A DNA stretch of 6,099 nt, taken from NCBI GenBank assembly GCA_015061765.1, contig SUVZ01000244.1:1-6099 (forward strand). Reading direction: 5' to 3'. The notes below the pieces were generated by a model. It was not told where the DNA came from and searched no databases. It saw nothing but the letters and a program-made list of their open reading frames with translations. Source of the stretch: Lentisphaerota bacterium. GTDB taxonomy: Bacteria; Verrucomicrobiota; Kiritimatiellia; RFP12; UBA1067. Made by a program: the position numbers and the translations under genes. This document shows positions 5,984 through 6,099 of the stretch, piece after piece (position 1 is the stretch's first letter; every line of letters begins with the position of its first letter).

Positions 5984-6058
5984 TTATCGGTGAAGTGTTG
6001 AACGCACATTTAAGGTGATTTTTTTTGGCTCTTCGTGCATGAGTGTGGGTCGGTTCAT
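5984..6058 (-). CDS. Short 24-codon reading frame, probably a truncated gene start
   Basis: ATG at 6058 has a strong Shine-Dalgarno site, AGGAGG (6068-6063), four bases upstream, and overlaps the stop of the frame before it by ATGA, a normal sign of translational coupling. The frame stops after only 24 codons (MNRPTLMHEEPKKITLNVRS, then TLHR). The strong start and early stop suggest the beginning of a gene whose body was lost, with the junction lying within the short frame or soon after it, near the ATPase relic. A real micro-protein is the alternative. The product is not recognised. Confidence 0.35.
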   Translation of the reverse strand: MNRPTLMHEEPKKITLNVRSTLHR

Positions 6059-6099
6059 GCCACCTCCTGACGAGATTTCCCTTTGTTCATGCGCATCGG
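6055..6099 (-). CDS. C-terminal end of a gene entering from the right edge (partial)
   Basis: The last 14 codons read MRMNKGKSRQEVA after a leading Pro, ending in TGA at 6057-6055. The stop overlaps the ATG of the next frame (ATGA), and the last codons contain that gene's Shine-Dalgarno site. The frame is open to the window edge. The basic tail gives no family. The support is the overlap architecture, which is usual for two-gene units such as those of some insertion sequences and toxin-antitoxin pairs. Confidence 0.35.
   Translation of the reverse strand, partial: PMRMNKGKSRQEVA

Noticed and set aside
5590..6009. Minus-strand open frame of 139 codons
   Set aside because: It is antisense to the DUF4143 relic, whose plus-strand reading matches a known family.
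6019..6026. Run of eight T as a rho-independent terminator
   Set aside because: No stable GC-rich hairpin precedes it.

Overview
The window looks like a piece of a gut or rumen bacterium of the PVC group, most likely Kiritimatiellota or a Lentisphaerota relative. This is an inference. It rests on the moderate GC content and on the left-hand gene set: a tiny secreted protein, a secreted SUMF1-domain protein with a beta-rich N-terminal extension, and a secreted TIM-barrel glycoside-hydrolase-like protein. No rRNA, tRNA or CRISPR array was seen.

Left part (1-3141, + strand): three closely spaced genes with short gaps (33 and 24 bases) form a probable operon. They are a 94-aa secreted protein of unknown function, a 448-aa SUMF1/FGE-fold protein that lacks one of the two catalytic cysteines of true formylglycine-generating enzymes, and a 417-aa exported glycoside-hydrolase-like protein. 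Together they suggest a surface or periplasmic glycan-related unit. The exact substrate cannot be read from the sequence.

Middle part (3134-4010, - strand): a decayed insertion sequence. Its DDE integrase-type transposase has an in-frame stop after 54 codons and is cut off just after the second catalytic Asp. Its upstream end carries two near-identical 21-22 bp direct repeats that look like transposase-binding sites. The opposite end of the element is missing.

Right-centre (4014-5363, + strand): a well-formed sigma70-type promoter (TTGACT, 17 bp, TATAGT), overlapped by a 7-bp inverted repeat, drives a 421-aa very basic protein with one hydrophobic segment. I do not recognise it. It is the most interesting unexplained gene here.

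Right end (5364-6099): relic DNA. A DUF4143-type ATPase tail is broken by a one-base frameshift, an in-frame stop and a probable internal deletion. Beyond it, two short minus-strand reading frames overlap by ATGA at the window edge, the second behind a strong Shine-Dalgarno site but stopping after 24 codons. The half from 3134 rightward reads as a hot spot of insertion and decay next to an intact secretion-type operon.
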